A stretch of 6,209 bases of DNA from Nocardiopsaceae bacterium (GCA_031254715.1 JAIRTY010000602.1:1-6209), one strand, 5' to 3'; positions 1 through 5,212 are shown, counted from the first letter of the stretch. The notes: generated by a model from the sequence alone, not told the origin. A program made the numbers and translations.

Positions 1-128
1 GCGATCTGGTCGAGCATCGGCCCGAGCGCCCGGCACGGGCCGCACCAGGGCGCCCAGAAATCCACCAGGACCGGCTGCACCGCCGCCAGCACCTCGCTGG
101 CGAAATCCGCCGCGGTCACCTCGGTCAT
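1..128 (-). CDS. Thioredoxin, N-terminal part (cut by window edge)
   Basis: This gene encodes the first 42 residues of a thioredoxin, a cytoplasmic dithiol-disulfide oxidoreductase. The reading starts MTEVTAADF and reaches VLVDFWAPWCGPCRALGP, with the WCGPC active site at residues 28-32 in the usual place after the second beta strand; the catalytic cysteines are C29 and C32. The rest of the fold lies beyond position 1. The ATG at 126-128 overlaps the TGA of the upstream CMD gene by 4 bp (ATGA), so the two are almost certainly cotranscribed and translationally coupled. The obvious inference is that this thioredoxin reduces the CxxU centre of its neighbour. The family call is secure; the partnership is inferred from the operon and the redox motifs only. 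Confidence 0.93.
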   Translation of the reverse strand, partial: MTEVTAADFASEVLAAVQPVLVDFWAPWCGPCRALGPMLDQI

Positions 129-772
129 GTTTCGTCCTTCCCGGCCTGCCTGCTGGCCCCGGCCGCCTGCTGGCCGCGCAGCCGGACGGCCTCCTCCGGG
201 CTGAGGCCGACGGTCGTCTCCGCCAGCACCTCGCCGTGGCCGATGCCGAGGGTGCGGATCCACCGCTGGCCGCCCGCGATGTATCCGATGAACGAGCCCA
301 GCTCGACCAGCTCCGGCTCGGTGAAGTGGGCGTGCAACTGCTCCCACAGCGCGTCGTCCGCGCTGGCGGGGTCCCAGCAGATGGCGTCGGTGTAACGGAG
401 CGCGACCCGCTCCCGTTCGGTGAACAGCGCTGATGTCTCGTAATCGGCCAGGCCGGCGAGCTTGCGCTCGTCAGCGATCTGCGACGGCTCTGGTTGCCCT
501 CCGGACCGGACGGCTCGCTGATTGCCTCAATAGTCACAGCCGAGGGTCTGTGATACCCGCAGCCTGCACAGCTCCTTGACCTGGAGGTCGACGATCCCGC
601 CCTTGAACAGCCGCTGCCAGGCATAGAGGAACGCGCGCAGCACCTCGGGCTGCTGGGCGCGGATGGCCTGGATCTCCGGGCGGGGGGTGCTATGCAGCAT
701 CGCGCTGCGCAGGGCCTCGCTCAGTTCCGGATCGCCGAGGTCTTCCGGATCCACGTAGCTGATACGGGCCAT
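125..772 (-). CDS. CMD/AhpD-like selenoprotein with CxxU active site (UGA recoded as Sec)
   Basis: This is a carboxymuconolactone decarboxylase-family protein of the AhpD-like thiol peroxidase type, 215 residues if the in-frame TGA at 527-529 (codon 82) is read through. The N-terminal part starts MARISYVDPEDL and includes VKELCRLRVSQTLGCDY. The part after the TGA continues in the same frame with GNQR, then LADYETSALFTERERVALRY, DPASADDALWEQLHAHFTEP and QRWIRTLGIGHGEVLAE, which is the rest of the same family. From memory, homologues read C-x-Y-C-G-N-Q-R, so the TGA replaces the second redox Cys and gives C79-x-x-U82. The ATG at 770-772 has a strong AAGGAGG site 6 nt upstream and a good promoter. 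R86 stands where classical AhpD has the His of CxxCxxxH. A nonsense mutation (TGC to TGA) is the alternative, but the SECIS-like hairpin, the 133 open codons downstream and the retained coupling to thioredoxin argue against decay. The physiological substrate is unknown; peroxide or another electrophile is possible. Confidence 0.82.
496..514 (-). promoter_or_regulatory. Putative bacterial SECIS hairpin
   Basis: The RNA at +13 to +31 after the UGA can fold as GCC-G-UCC [GGUCC] GGA-G-GGC: three G-C pairs, a G/G mismatch, three further pairs and a small loop holding GGU at +20 to +22. In E. coli fdhF the SelB-binding GGUC loop begins at about +19, so loop sequence and distance agree closely. A longer pairing, CAGCGA (+7 to +12) with UCGCUG further downstream, may enclose it. 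The protein segment encoded here (residues 87-104) departs from the family pattern, as expected if RNA structure constrains the codons. The pairing was done by hand, not with a folding program. Confidence 0.72.
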
Positions 773-778
773 CTGCCG

Positions 779-785
779 CCTCCTT
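779..785 (-). promoter_or_regulatory. Ribosome binding site of the CMD selenoprotein gene
   Basis: Read on the minus strand, AAGGAGG is followed by a 6-nt spacer and the ATG at 770-772. This near-perfect Shine-Dalgarno site fixes the start and shows that the gene is still equipped for efficient translation, which counts against its being a dead pseudogene. Confidence 0.85.
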
Positions 786-798
786 CGTGGGACACAAG

Positions 799-804
799 TA
801 CCAT
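799..804 (+). promoter_or_regulatory. -10 box for a leaderless tetR transcript
   Basis: TACCAT fits the actinobacterial TAnnnT -10 pattern and ends 6 nt before the ATG at 811, the spacing expected if transcription starts on the A of the start codon. No Shine-Dalgarno site precedes that ATG, in keeping with a leaderless mRNA. No convincing -35 is present 17-18 bp upstream. Confidence 0.5.
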
Positions 805-814
805 AACGGTATGG
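799..814. promoter_or_regulatory. Dyad operator in the divergent promoter region, probable TetR site
   Basis: The short divergent region holds two interleaved inverted repeats: CCATA-N4-TATGG (801-814) and TACC-N5-GGTA (799-811). They cover the -10 boxes of both divergent promoters. TetR-family proteins typically bind such dyads next to their own gene, so binding here would block both the regulator and the CMD-thioredoxin operon. The assignment to this TetR protein is inferred from position. Confidence 0.5.
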
Positions 815-828
815 CCGTCTCATCTCAA
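800..828 (-). promoter_or_regulatory. Sigma70-type promoter of the CMD-thioredoxin operon
   Basis: On the minus strand there is a -35 box TTGAGA (823-828), a 17-bp spacer and a -10 box TATGGT (800-805). Transcription would start near 793, leaving a leader of roughly 20 nt with the Shine-Dalgarno site. The -35 lies inside the first codons of the divergent TetR gene. Box quality and spacing are good for a GC-rich genome. Confidence 0.6.
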
Positions 829-1410
829 GCGGGCGGCCGGGTGCGCCAGAAGGCCCGCACCCGGGATGGTCTCGTCGCGGCCACGCGCCAGTTGCTGCGG
901 GAGGGGGTGACGCCGTCGGTGGAGCAGGCGGCGGACCTGGCCCAGGTGTCACGAACCACCGCCTACCGCTACTTCCCCAGCCAGCGGGCACTGCTTGCGG
1001 GCACGTTCCCGCAGCTGGAAGGCGGGTCTCTGCTGGGCGAGGACCCGCCAGCCGACGTCCGCGCGCGGGTGGCGCTTTTCGCGGCGGAAATGACCGAATC
1101 GATCCTGGGCAACGAGGCGGAGATGCGGGCCATGCTCAGGCTCTCGCTGGATCCCCAGGTGCCGCCGCAGGAGGTGGCGCTGCGCCAGGGCAGGCGCACC
1201 ACCTGGGTGGAGGACGCGCTCGAGCCGCTGCGCGGCGTGCTGCCAGCCGCCCGGTTCCACGAGCTCACGCTGCAGATCGCGGCGGCCGCCGGCATTGAGA
1301 CCTTCGTGTGGCTGGTCGATGTCGGCGGCACCGACCGTGGCGCGGCCGCCTCGGTGATCACGTCGATGTGCGGCGCCCTGCTGGAGCGGGCACTCCAGCA
1401 GGCCAGCTAG
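811..1410 (+). CDS. TetR/AcrR-family transcriptional regulator
   Basis: This 199-residue protein has an N-terminal TetR DNA-binding domain: helix 1 around RTRDGLVAATRQLLREG (residues 17-32), then the helix-turn-helix at about 36-57 (SVEQAADLAQVSRTTAYRYF) followed by PSQRALL. The remaining residues form a helical ligand-binding and dimerisation domain whose ligand cannot be predicted. I chose the ATG at 811 because a -10 box sits at leaderless distance; a GTG at 787 in the same frame would add eight residues but has no ribosome binding site and would run through the promoter. It is divergent from the CMD-thioredoxin operon with overlapping promoters, so it most likely represses that operon and itself. 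It converges on the MFS gene, so control of that exporter is less obvious. Confidence 0.9.
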   Translation: MAVSSQAGGRVRQKARTRDGLVAATRQLLREGVTPSVEQAADLAQVSRTTAYRYFPSQRALLAGTFPQLEGGSLLGEDPPADVRARVALFAAEMTESILGNEAEMRAMLRLSLDPQVPPQEVALRQGRRTTWVEDALEPLRGVLPAARFHELTLQIAAAAGIETFVWLVDVGGTDRGAAASVITSMCGALLERALQQAS

Positions 1411-1432
1411 CGCCCTGGGGACCCGGTCAGGG

Positions 1433-1454
1433 CTCCGGCCCGCTCCCCCCGGAG
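1433..1454. terminator. Possible bidirectional terminator between convergent genes
   Basis: The 47-bp gap between the ends of the TetR and MFS genes holds CTCCGG (1433-1438) and CCGGAG (1449-1454), which can pair around a 10-nt loop. GGCACTCC at 1389-1396 can also pair with 1451-1458. There is no T-run, so this would be an atypical high-GC terminator. Confidence 0.3.
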
Positions 1455-1457
1455 TGC

Positions 1458-2711
1458 CTAATCGGCGGCCAGCGCAGGCTCGGCGTAGGCCTGGGCGACG
1501 GTGGACCGGTTGAACACCCGCCAGGTGGCGAGACTGACCCCGGCCGCGAGGACGAACCCCGCCCAGTACGGCGCGGTGATCCCGAACCTGGCCGCGATCA
1601 CCCCGCCGAGCATGGCCCCGGCAGACTCGCCCGCGGCAGCGATGAACAGGTACGCGCTCGCCCCCCGCCCGAGCATCTGCGGGGGTGTCAGCCGCGGCCG
1701 CAGCGACGTGGACACGACCATCCACAGCGCGGCGTGGACGCCGAACAGCGCCAGCATCGCGCCATCGGCGAACGCGCTGCGGGAGGTGGCGAGGGCAAGG
1801 TGGAATCCCGCCTCCACCAGCAGCCCGATCCGGATCGTCCAGGTCGCGGTGACCCGCCGGATCAGCCGGTCGCCATACACGGACCCGGCCAGGGCGCCCA
1901 CCGCCTCGCAACTGAACAGCACGCCGTAGCCCACGGCACCGAGCCCGAGCCGCTCCTTAACCAGCAGCACAAGCACCGCCGTGGCAGCTGCCAGCGTGAG
2001 GTTCAGCAGGCCGATCAGGATCGCCATCGTCCGCAGCAGCCGCTGGCGGGCCAGCCAGCCGAACCCCTCCGCAAGCTCGCGCCGGACCCCGCGCGGCTGC
2101 GGCTCTTCCTGCGGGCCGGCCTTCGCCGTCTGCTGCGCGCGGTAGCTCCCCGCCACCAGGCCGACGAGTACAGCGCTCGCCGCATACGTTCCCGCGTTGA
2201 CGAAGAACGGCAGGCTCGCCGCCGCGACGAACAGGAACCCGCCCAGCGGCCCGGCGATCATCTGCTCCATCACGGTGGTACCGCTGACCAGCCAGCCGTT
2301 CGCCCGCTCCAGGCGTGCCCGCGGTACGACCGCGGGCACCAGCGCCTGGCTCGCCGACCGGAAAACAATTTCGCCGGCGTTGACGATGAACAACACGCCG
2401 TCCAGCAGGGCGATGCTGGACCACCCAGCCAGCAGGGCAGCGGCCAGCACGCCCATCGCGGCGACCCGGACCCAGTCGATCGTGACCATCAGCCGCCGCC
2501 GGTCCACCCGGTCGACAAGCACGCCGCCGGGCAGGGCGAACAGCAGCCACGGCAGCCACGACACCCCGAACGTGGCGGACACGATCACCGGGTTCCTGGT
2601 GTGAGCCGCCACGAACAGCGGCGCCGCGATGAGGGTCAGCCCGCTGCCAAGCGCCGAGGCCGTGCTCGCCGTCCAGAGCTTCACGAACCGCGCGCCGAGT
2701 CGTTCGGCCAC
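1458..2711 (-). CDS. MFS transporter (EntS/MFS_3-like exporter)
   Basis: This 417-residue inner-membrane protein has about 12 hydrophobic segments. The MFS motif A is visible at residues 62-74 (GGVLVDRVDRRRL) between the second and third segments, and a polar loop near 190-205 marks the centre between the two halves. The sequence resembles the MFS_3 group (EntS-like and macrolide-efflux-like exporters), which use the proton gradient to export small molecules; the substrate is unknown. The only start in the frame is a GTG at 2709-2711. It has no Shine-Dalgarno site, so it may be leaderless (TAACGT 8 nt upstream). It converges on the TetR gene and lies downstream of the LLM gene and a GrpB relic, with no shared operon evident. 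Length and ends look intact. Confidence 0.9.
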   Translation of the reverse strand: MAERLGARFVKLWTASTASALGSGLTLIAAPLFVAAHTRNPVIVSATFGVSWLPWLLFALPGGVLVDRVDRRRLMVTIDWVRVAAMGVLAAALLAGWSSIALLDGVLFIVNAGEIVFRSASQALVPAVVPRARLERANGWLVSGTTVMEQMIAGPLGGFLFVAAASLPFFVNAGTYAASAVLVGLVAGSYRAQQTAKAGPQEEPQPRGVRRELAEGFGWLARQRLLRTMAILIGLLNLTLAAATAVLVLLVKERLGLGAVGYGVLFSCEAVGALAGSVYGDRLIRRVTATWTIRIGLLVEAGFHLALATSRSAFADGAMLALFGVHAALWMVVSTSLRPRLTPPQMLGRGASAYLFIAAAGESAGAMLGGVIAARFGITAPYWAGFVLAAGVSLATWRVFNRSTVAQAYAEPALAAD

Positions 2712-2719
2712 GGCTCGCG

Positions 2720-2725
2720 ACGTTA
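2720..2725 (-). promoter_or_regulatory. Candidate -10 box of the MFS gene
   Basis: TAACGT on the minus strand matches TAnnnT and lies 8 nt before the GTG start, close to leaderless spacing. No -35 box is recognisable; the place where it would lie is taken up by the palindrome at 2731-2749. Confidence 0.3.
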
Positions 2726-2730
2726 CCTGA

Positions 2731-2749
2731 CCCGCCGGCCGCCGGCGGG
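2731..2749. repeat. 19-bp perfect GC palindrome upstream of the MFS gene
   Basis: CCCGCCGGC and GCCGGCGGG are exact inverted copies around a single central C. The site is just upstream of the MFS candidate -10, so it could be an operator; as RNA it forms an 8-bp stem with a 3-nt loop and could instead end transcripts coming from the LLM gene. There is no T-run. GC-rich palindromes arise easily at this base composition, so function is uncertain. Confidence 0.4.
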
Positions 2750-2793
2750 AGGGCCGCAGTATCAGGCCACGGCCGGTCCGACGACATGGGCGG

Positions 2794-2949
2794 TACGGCG
2801 CCCTGAAACGTGAGCTGGCCGTCCGTCACGAGTCTTCAGACGACTACACCCGGGCCAAGACAGACCTCATCCAAGAGCTGACCGCAGATCCGGGGCCAGC
2901 TGGCGGGCCGGCTCCAGGACGGAGTGCTGGCCGGCGTCAAGGACCGTGA
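2794..2949 (+). pseudogene. Relic of the C-terminus of a GrpB (UPF0157) family protein
   Basis: Read on the plus strand, this frame gives YGALKRELAVRHESSDDYTR followed by AKTDLIQELTADP. That resembles the end of GrpB/UPF0157 proteins, which from memory have the pattern Y-x-x-L-K-R-x-L-A-x-x-H, then Y-x-x-A-K-x-x-F/L-I. No start codon or recognisable rest of the family lies upstream, where the frame reads into low-complexity GC-rich sequence, so only about 32 of some 170 residues remain. The native end was probably near 2890; the frame runs on to a TGA at 2947-2949 through the antisense of the LLM gene end. Its lower-GC codons (AAA, TCT, TCA, CAA, ACA) stand out from the surroundings. GrpB proteins belong to the nucleotidyltransferase-like fold. 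The match is by recall only. Confidence 0.55.
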
Positions 2950-3703
2950 GCACTACCTGGTCTGCCCCGGCTTGCAGGTGCTGGCGGATGCGCGCCGTGA
3001 CGGTGCCGGCGCTGCCCCAGGCAACCAACTGGTCGACGAGGTCGTCGCTGAGGCTGGCGATGTCGGTGGCGCTGAATCCCATGCGGGCGAAGCTGGCCCG
3101 ATAGCCAGGGACGCCGGACAGGAACCGCAGCGGGCCGCGGCCGGCTTCCCGGGCGCGGGCGGCATCCGTGTCCAGGACCGCCAGCTGGCTTACCACCAGG
3201 GCGGATCGGCTGCCCAGCAGGCCCCGGGCAGTGCGGGTGTAGCCGGGTGTCACCAGCAGCATGACGGCGCCGGCCGCCCGTTCCCTGGCGATCTCGAGCT
3301 TGCGGGGGCCGAGCGCGGCCAGGATCCGCCGGCCGGCCGGCAGCGGCGGCTCGCCCTGGTCGAGCTGGTCGAGGTAGTCGTTCAATGGCCGCAGCGGCCG
3401 GGGAACCTGCGGGCCGCCAAGACCGGCGATGAAGCGGCCAGGCGCTCGGGCCTGCAGATCGGCGTAGAACTGCCGGACCTCGCCGGGCCCGTATACGTCC
3501 ACCGGGATGATGCCAGGAATGACCGGCACCGCCGTGGTTGCCCCGACCACCTCAGCGATCCTGCCCAGGGTGTCGATCTGCCCGCCACGCAGCCAGATCG
3601 CGGAGTACCCGAGCTTCTCCAGCTCGGCCGCATCGGCCAGATGCCCCCCGTCGGCCGAGAGCTACAGTGTCACGCCGACAGGACCCAGCCCCAGCTTGGT
3701 CAT
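2867..3703 (-). pseudogene. LLM-class F420-dependent oxidoreductase, interrupted by in-frame TAG
   Basis: The sequence encodes a luciferase-like monooxygenase-fold protein of the F420-dependent class, 278 residues if read from the ATG at 3701-3703. Recognisable parts are MTKLGLGPVGVTL at the N-terminus, LEKLGYSAIWLRGGQIDTLG, FIAGLGGPQVPRPL and RILAALGPRKLEIARERAAG with MLLVTPGYT. Codon 14 is TAG (3662-3664), right after the first beta strand, while the frame continues with family-like sequence (LSADGGHLADAAELEKLGYS). A GGGGTG element precedes the ATG. A shorter product could start at the GTG at 3548-3550 but would lack the first 51 residues, including the first strand and helix of the barrel, so it is unlikely to be active. 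A recent nonsense mutation, a sequencing error or amber readthrough all fit; nothing suggests programmed recoding. The 3' end overlaps the GrpB relic on the other strand. Confidence 0.75.
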
Positions 3704-3732
3704 CGCACCCCGTCCGCCGTATCGGTCCGCAT
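3700..3732 (-). CDS. Possible leaderless 10-codon ORF coupled to the LLM gene
   Basis: The short frame MRTDTADGVR starts at an ATG (3730-3732) placed 7 nt after the TAACCT -10 box, where transcription would begin, and its TGA overlaps the LLM ATG as ATGA. Leaderless micro-ORFs feeding into a coupled downstream gene are known in actinobacteria. The peptide has no recognisable motif, and a frame this short can arise by chance. Confidence 0.3.
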   Translation of the reverse strand: MRTDTADGVR

Positions 3733-3739
3733 GACCGCG

Positions 3740-3770
3740 AGGTTAGAACCTCCCGCTCACTTGAGGTCAA
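3740..3770 (-). promoter_or_regulatory. Promoter with 19-bp spacer and MerR-type dyad, upstream of the LLM gene
   Basis: On the minus strand a -35 box TTGACC (3765-3770) and a -10 box TAACCT (3740-3745) are separated by 19 bp instead of 17. The spacer region carries the inverted repeat ACCTC-N10-GAGGT. An over-long spacer with a dyad between the boxes is the hallmark of promoters activated by MerR-family regulators, including SoxR-like ones, which twist the DNA to realign the boxes. No MerR gene is in the window. The boxes are seen directly; the regulator class is inferred. Confidence 0.55.
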
Positions 3771-3779
3771 GTTGCCAGC

Positions 3780-3825
3780 GAGTCACCCCTCCGCGGGGGC
3801 GCCGGCGTAGCCGGCCCAGGGACTC
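3780..3825 (-). terminator. Hairpin cluster at the end of the DUF1707 transcription unit
   Basis: GAGTC (3780-3784) and GACTC (3821-3825) can pair as an outer stem. Inside are GCCGGC-GTA-GCCGGC (3801-3815), a perfect 6-bp stem with a 3-nt loop, and a second C/G hairpin at about 3786-3799. The cluster overlaps the stop codon of the DUF1707 gene and precedes the separate LLM promoter. There is no T-run, as is common for terminators in high-GC actinobacteria. Confidence 0.5.
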
Positions 3826-4471
3826 AGCCCCGCGCCCGGAGCTGCCGCCGCCCGGCGGCCTTGGCTGCGCGGCGGGCTTCCCGCAGCGGCACCCCGCGCG
3901 CGTCGGGCGGGAGCCGGTAGATGTAGCTTCCCCCCATCAGGTTGTAGGAGCGGATATGCACCAGGGGCGCGCCGCGTCGCGGCCGTTGCTGAACGCCGAA
4001 TTCAGTGTCGCCGCCCATCAGTGACATGCCACTGACCTCGACCTCGACGGAGTCGGGGAGGTAGATGTTGGCCCCGCCCATGATGGAGGTGACACTCACG
4101 GTGACTTCGCCACCGTCGAGTTCGGCTTCCCGGAGGTCGACGTGGTCACCGCCCATGATGGCGACGACGTTCAGCCTGCCTGCCAGCCGGTACCGGCCAC
4201 GGCGGTGCGACCCGCCCATCACGGCGACCATCCAGCGAACGGCCTCGCGGCGCCGGGGCGGCACCTCGGCCTTGTCCGGGAGGTCTCGCTGCAGCGTTTC
4301 CAGGTCACCGCGGGTCCTGGCGGCGAGTGCCGCACTGACGCGTTCCTCCAGTTCATCGAGGGTCAGCCGGCCAACAGCGGCATGCTCGCCCAGGGACTCT
4401 GCTACTGCGTCGCGTTCGTGATCCGACACCCGCATGTGCGCGGGCACAGCCGGAACTTCAGGCTGGTCCAC
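3824..4471 (-). CDS. DUF1707 domain protein with five MGG repeats (LiaF-like C-terminal half)
   Basis: This 215-residue protein starts with an actinobacterial DUF1707 domain at about residues 13-64 (MRVSDHERDAVAESLGEH, GRLTLDELEERVSAAL, ARTRGDLETLQRDLP), a small helical module common in cell-envelope-associated proteins. The second half carries five hydrophobic-MGG motifs at residues 85, 106, 131, 152 and 179, spaced 21-27 apart, with alternating beta-strand character (GGEVTVSVTSIMGG, SVEVEVSGMSLMGG). This suggests a beta-solenoid like the C-terminal domain of LiaF-type cell-wall stress proteins. I see no signal peptide or membrane segment, so it is probably cytoplasmic or peripheral. The GTG at 4469-4471 is chosen because AAGGAGG lies 7 nt upstream. 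It is the last gene before the hairpin cluster. Its molecular function is unknown. Confidence 0.85.
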   Translation of the reverse strand: MDQPEVPAVPAHMRVSDHERDAVAESLGEHAAVGRLTLDELEERVSAALAARTRGDLETLQRDLPDKAEVPPRRREAVRWMVAVMGGSHRRGRYRLAGRLNVVAIMGGDHVDLREAELDGGEVTVSVTSIMGGANIYLPDSVEVEVSGMSLMGGDTEFGVQQRPRRGAPLVHIRSYNLMGGSYIYRLPPDARGVPLREARRAAKAAGRRQLRARG

Positions 4472-4478
4472 CCCGTAT

Positions 4479-4485
4479 CCTCCTT
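4479..4485 (-). promoter_or_regulatory. Ribosome binding site of the DUF1707 gene
   Basis: AAGGAGG on the minus strand, 7 nt before the GTG at 4469-4471, decides this start over the internal ATG at codon 13. Just upstream is a small hairpin, CCTCC-N5-GGAGG (4488-4502). Confidence 0.75.
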
Positions 4486-4528
4486 TACCTCCGTCCAGGA
4501 GGAGTCTGGCAGGCTGTCTCCGGCTTCG

Positions 4529-5212
4529 TCAGGCATCGAGCCAGCCGAGCACGACGTCGGCGAACTCCGACGGCCTGGCCTCATGCACAAGGTGCCCGGC
4601 CGGGATGGTCACCAAGTCACAGCGCGGGATGCGGGCGGCCACCTCGGCCAGCCGGTCCTGCGGGATGTGGCTTTCCGGGCCGCCGCCGATCAGCAGCGCC
4701 GGCGCGGTGATCGCGGCCAGGCCTTCCCAGGCCGCCGGATCACCCTGGTTGACCTGGCCGACGATGGCCGGCACCACCGCCCAGTCGAAGTCCAGGGGCT
4801 GCGCCGGGCGCTCGGGAATGGCCCGTTCGCGCGGGAACGGCGGCGGTACGTCCTCCACGATCAGCCGCTCGACCCGGTCGGGATGCTGCATGGCGACCAG
4901 GTAGGCCACCGAGCCGCCCATGGAATGCCCGGCCAGCGTGACCTTGGCCAGGCCGAGCTGGTCGAGGGCGGCTACCACGTCGTCGCACATCAGCTGGAAT
5001 GAGTAGGTTCCCGGCCAGTCACTGCCGCCATGGCCGCGAAGATCGAGGGCAAAGACCCGGAAGCGCGCGGCGAGCCGGGGTGTTACCGGTGCCCAGTTGG
5101 CTGCCCGCTCGCCGAGGGCATGTAGCAGCATCATCGGCGGCGCGCCGGGGCTGCCGCTGACGTCATAGGCCAGGTGGATCCCGTTCGCAAGCATCCGGCG
5201 CCCGGTCGTCAC
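4529..5212 (-). CDS. Alpha/beta-fold hydrolase
   Basis: This 227-residue cytoplasmic hydrolase has the standard alpha/beta fold order: the oxyanion-region motif LLHALGERAANW (29-40) with HA in place of the usual HG, then ALDLRGHGGSD (55-65), the nucleophile elbow GHSMGG (95-100) with Ser97, and the C-terminal GHLVHEARP with His207 as probable catalytic base. The acid is less clear; the position after strand 6 reads GGGPESHIPQ, where E180 may serve. The lid is short (about 121-165), rich in Pro and charged residues, so the substrate is probably a small ester or similar compound. The GTG at 5210-5212 overlaps the TGA of the upstream TOPRIM gene (GTGA), implying translational coupling; an internal ATG at 5192-5194 is the alternative start. 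The reaction cannot be named. Confidence 0.9.
   Translation of the reverse strand: MTTGRRMLANGIHLAYDVSGSPGAPPMMLLHALGERAANWAPVTPRLAARFRVFALDLRGHGGSDWPGTYSFQLMCDDVVAALDQLGLAKVTLAGHSMGGSVAYLVAMQHPDRVERLIVEDVPPPFPRERAIPERPAQPLDFDWAVVPAIVGQVNQGDPAAWEGLAAITAPALLIGGGPESHIPQDRLAEVAARIPRCDLVTIPAGHLVHEARPSEFADVVLGWLDA

Noticed and set aside
125..991. Two separate genes, a short C-terminal CMD fragment (from 337) and a longer N-terminal protein ending at 527
   Set aside because: Both pieces are in one frame of one family and join at a single TGA on the CxxC position; the sequence upstream of the ATG at 772 is antisense of the TetR gene, not protein-like.
1021..1049. Inverted repeat GGCGGGTC/GACCCGCC with a 13-nt loop
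   Set aside because: It lies inside the TetR coding sequence and is of the size expected by chance at this GC content.
1308..2813. A 501-residue open frame on the plus strand
   Set aside because: Its composition is low-complexity Arg, Gly, Pro and Gln typical of the antisense of GC-rich genes, and it lies over the well-supported MFS gene.
3325..3344. GCCGGCCGGC-type tandem palindromes
   Set aside because: They are part of the LLM coding sequence (Pro-Ala-Gly-Arg codons) and reflect GC-rich codon choice.
3662..3664. Pyrrolysine or other programmed readthrough at the TAG of the LLM gene
   Set aside because: The site is not a catalytic position, the host type is not expected to encode pyrrolysine machinery, and no recoding element is visible. 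A nonsense mutation is simpler.
2924..4024. A 366-residue open frame on the plus strand
   Set aside because: It mirrors the LLM and DUF1707 coding regions and has no recognisable domain or plausible start signal.
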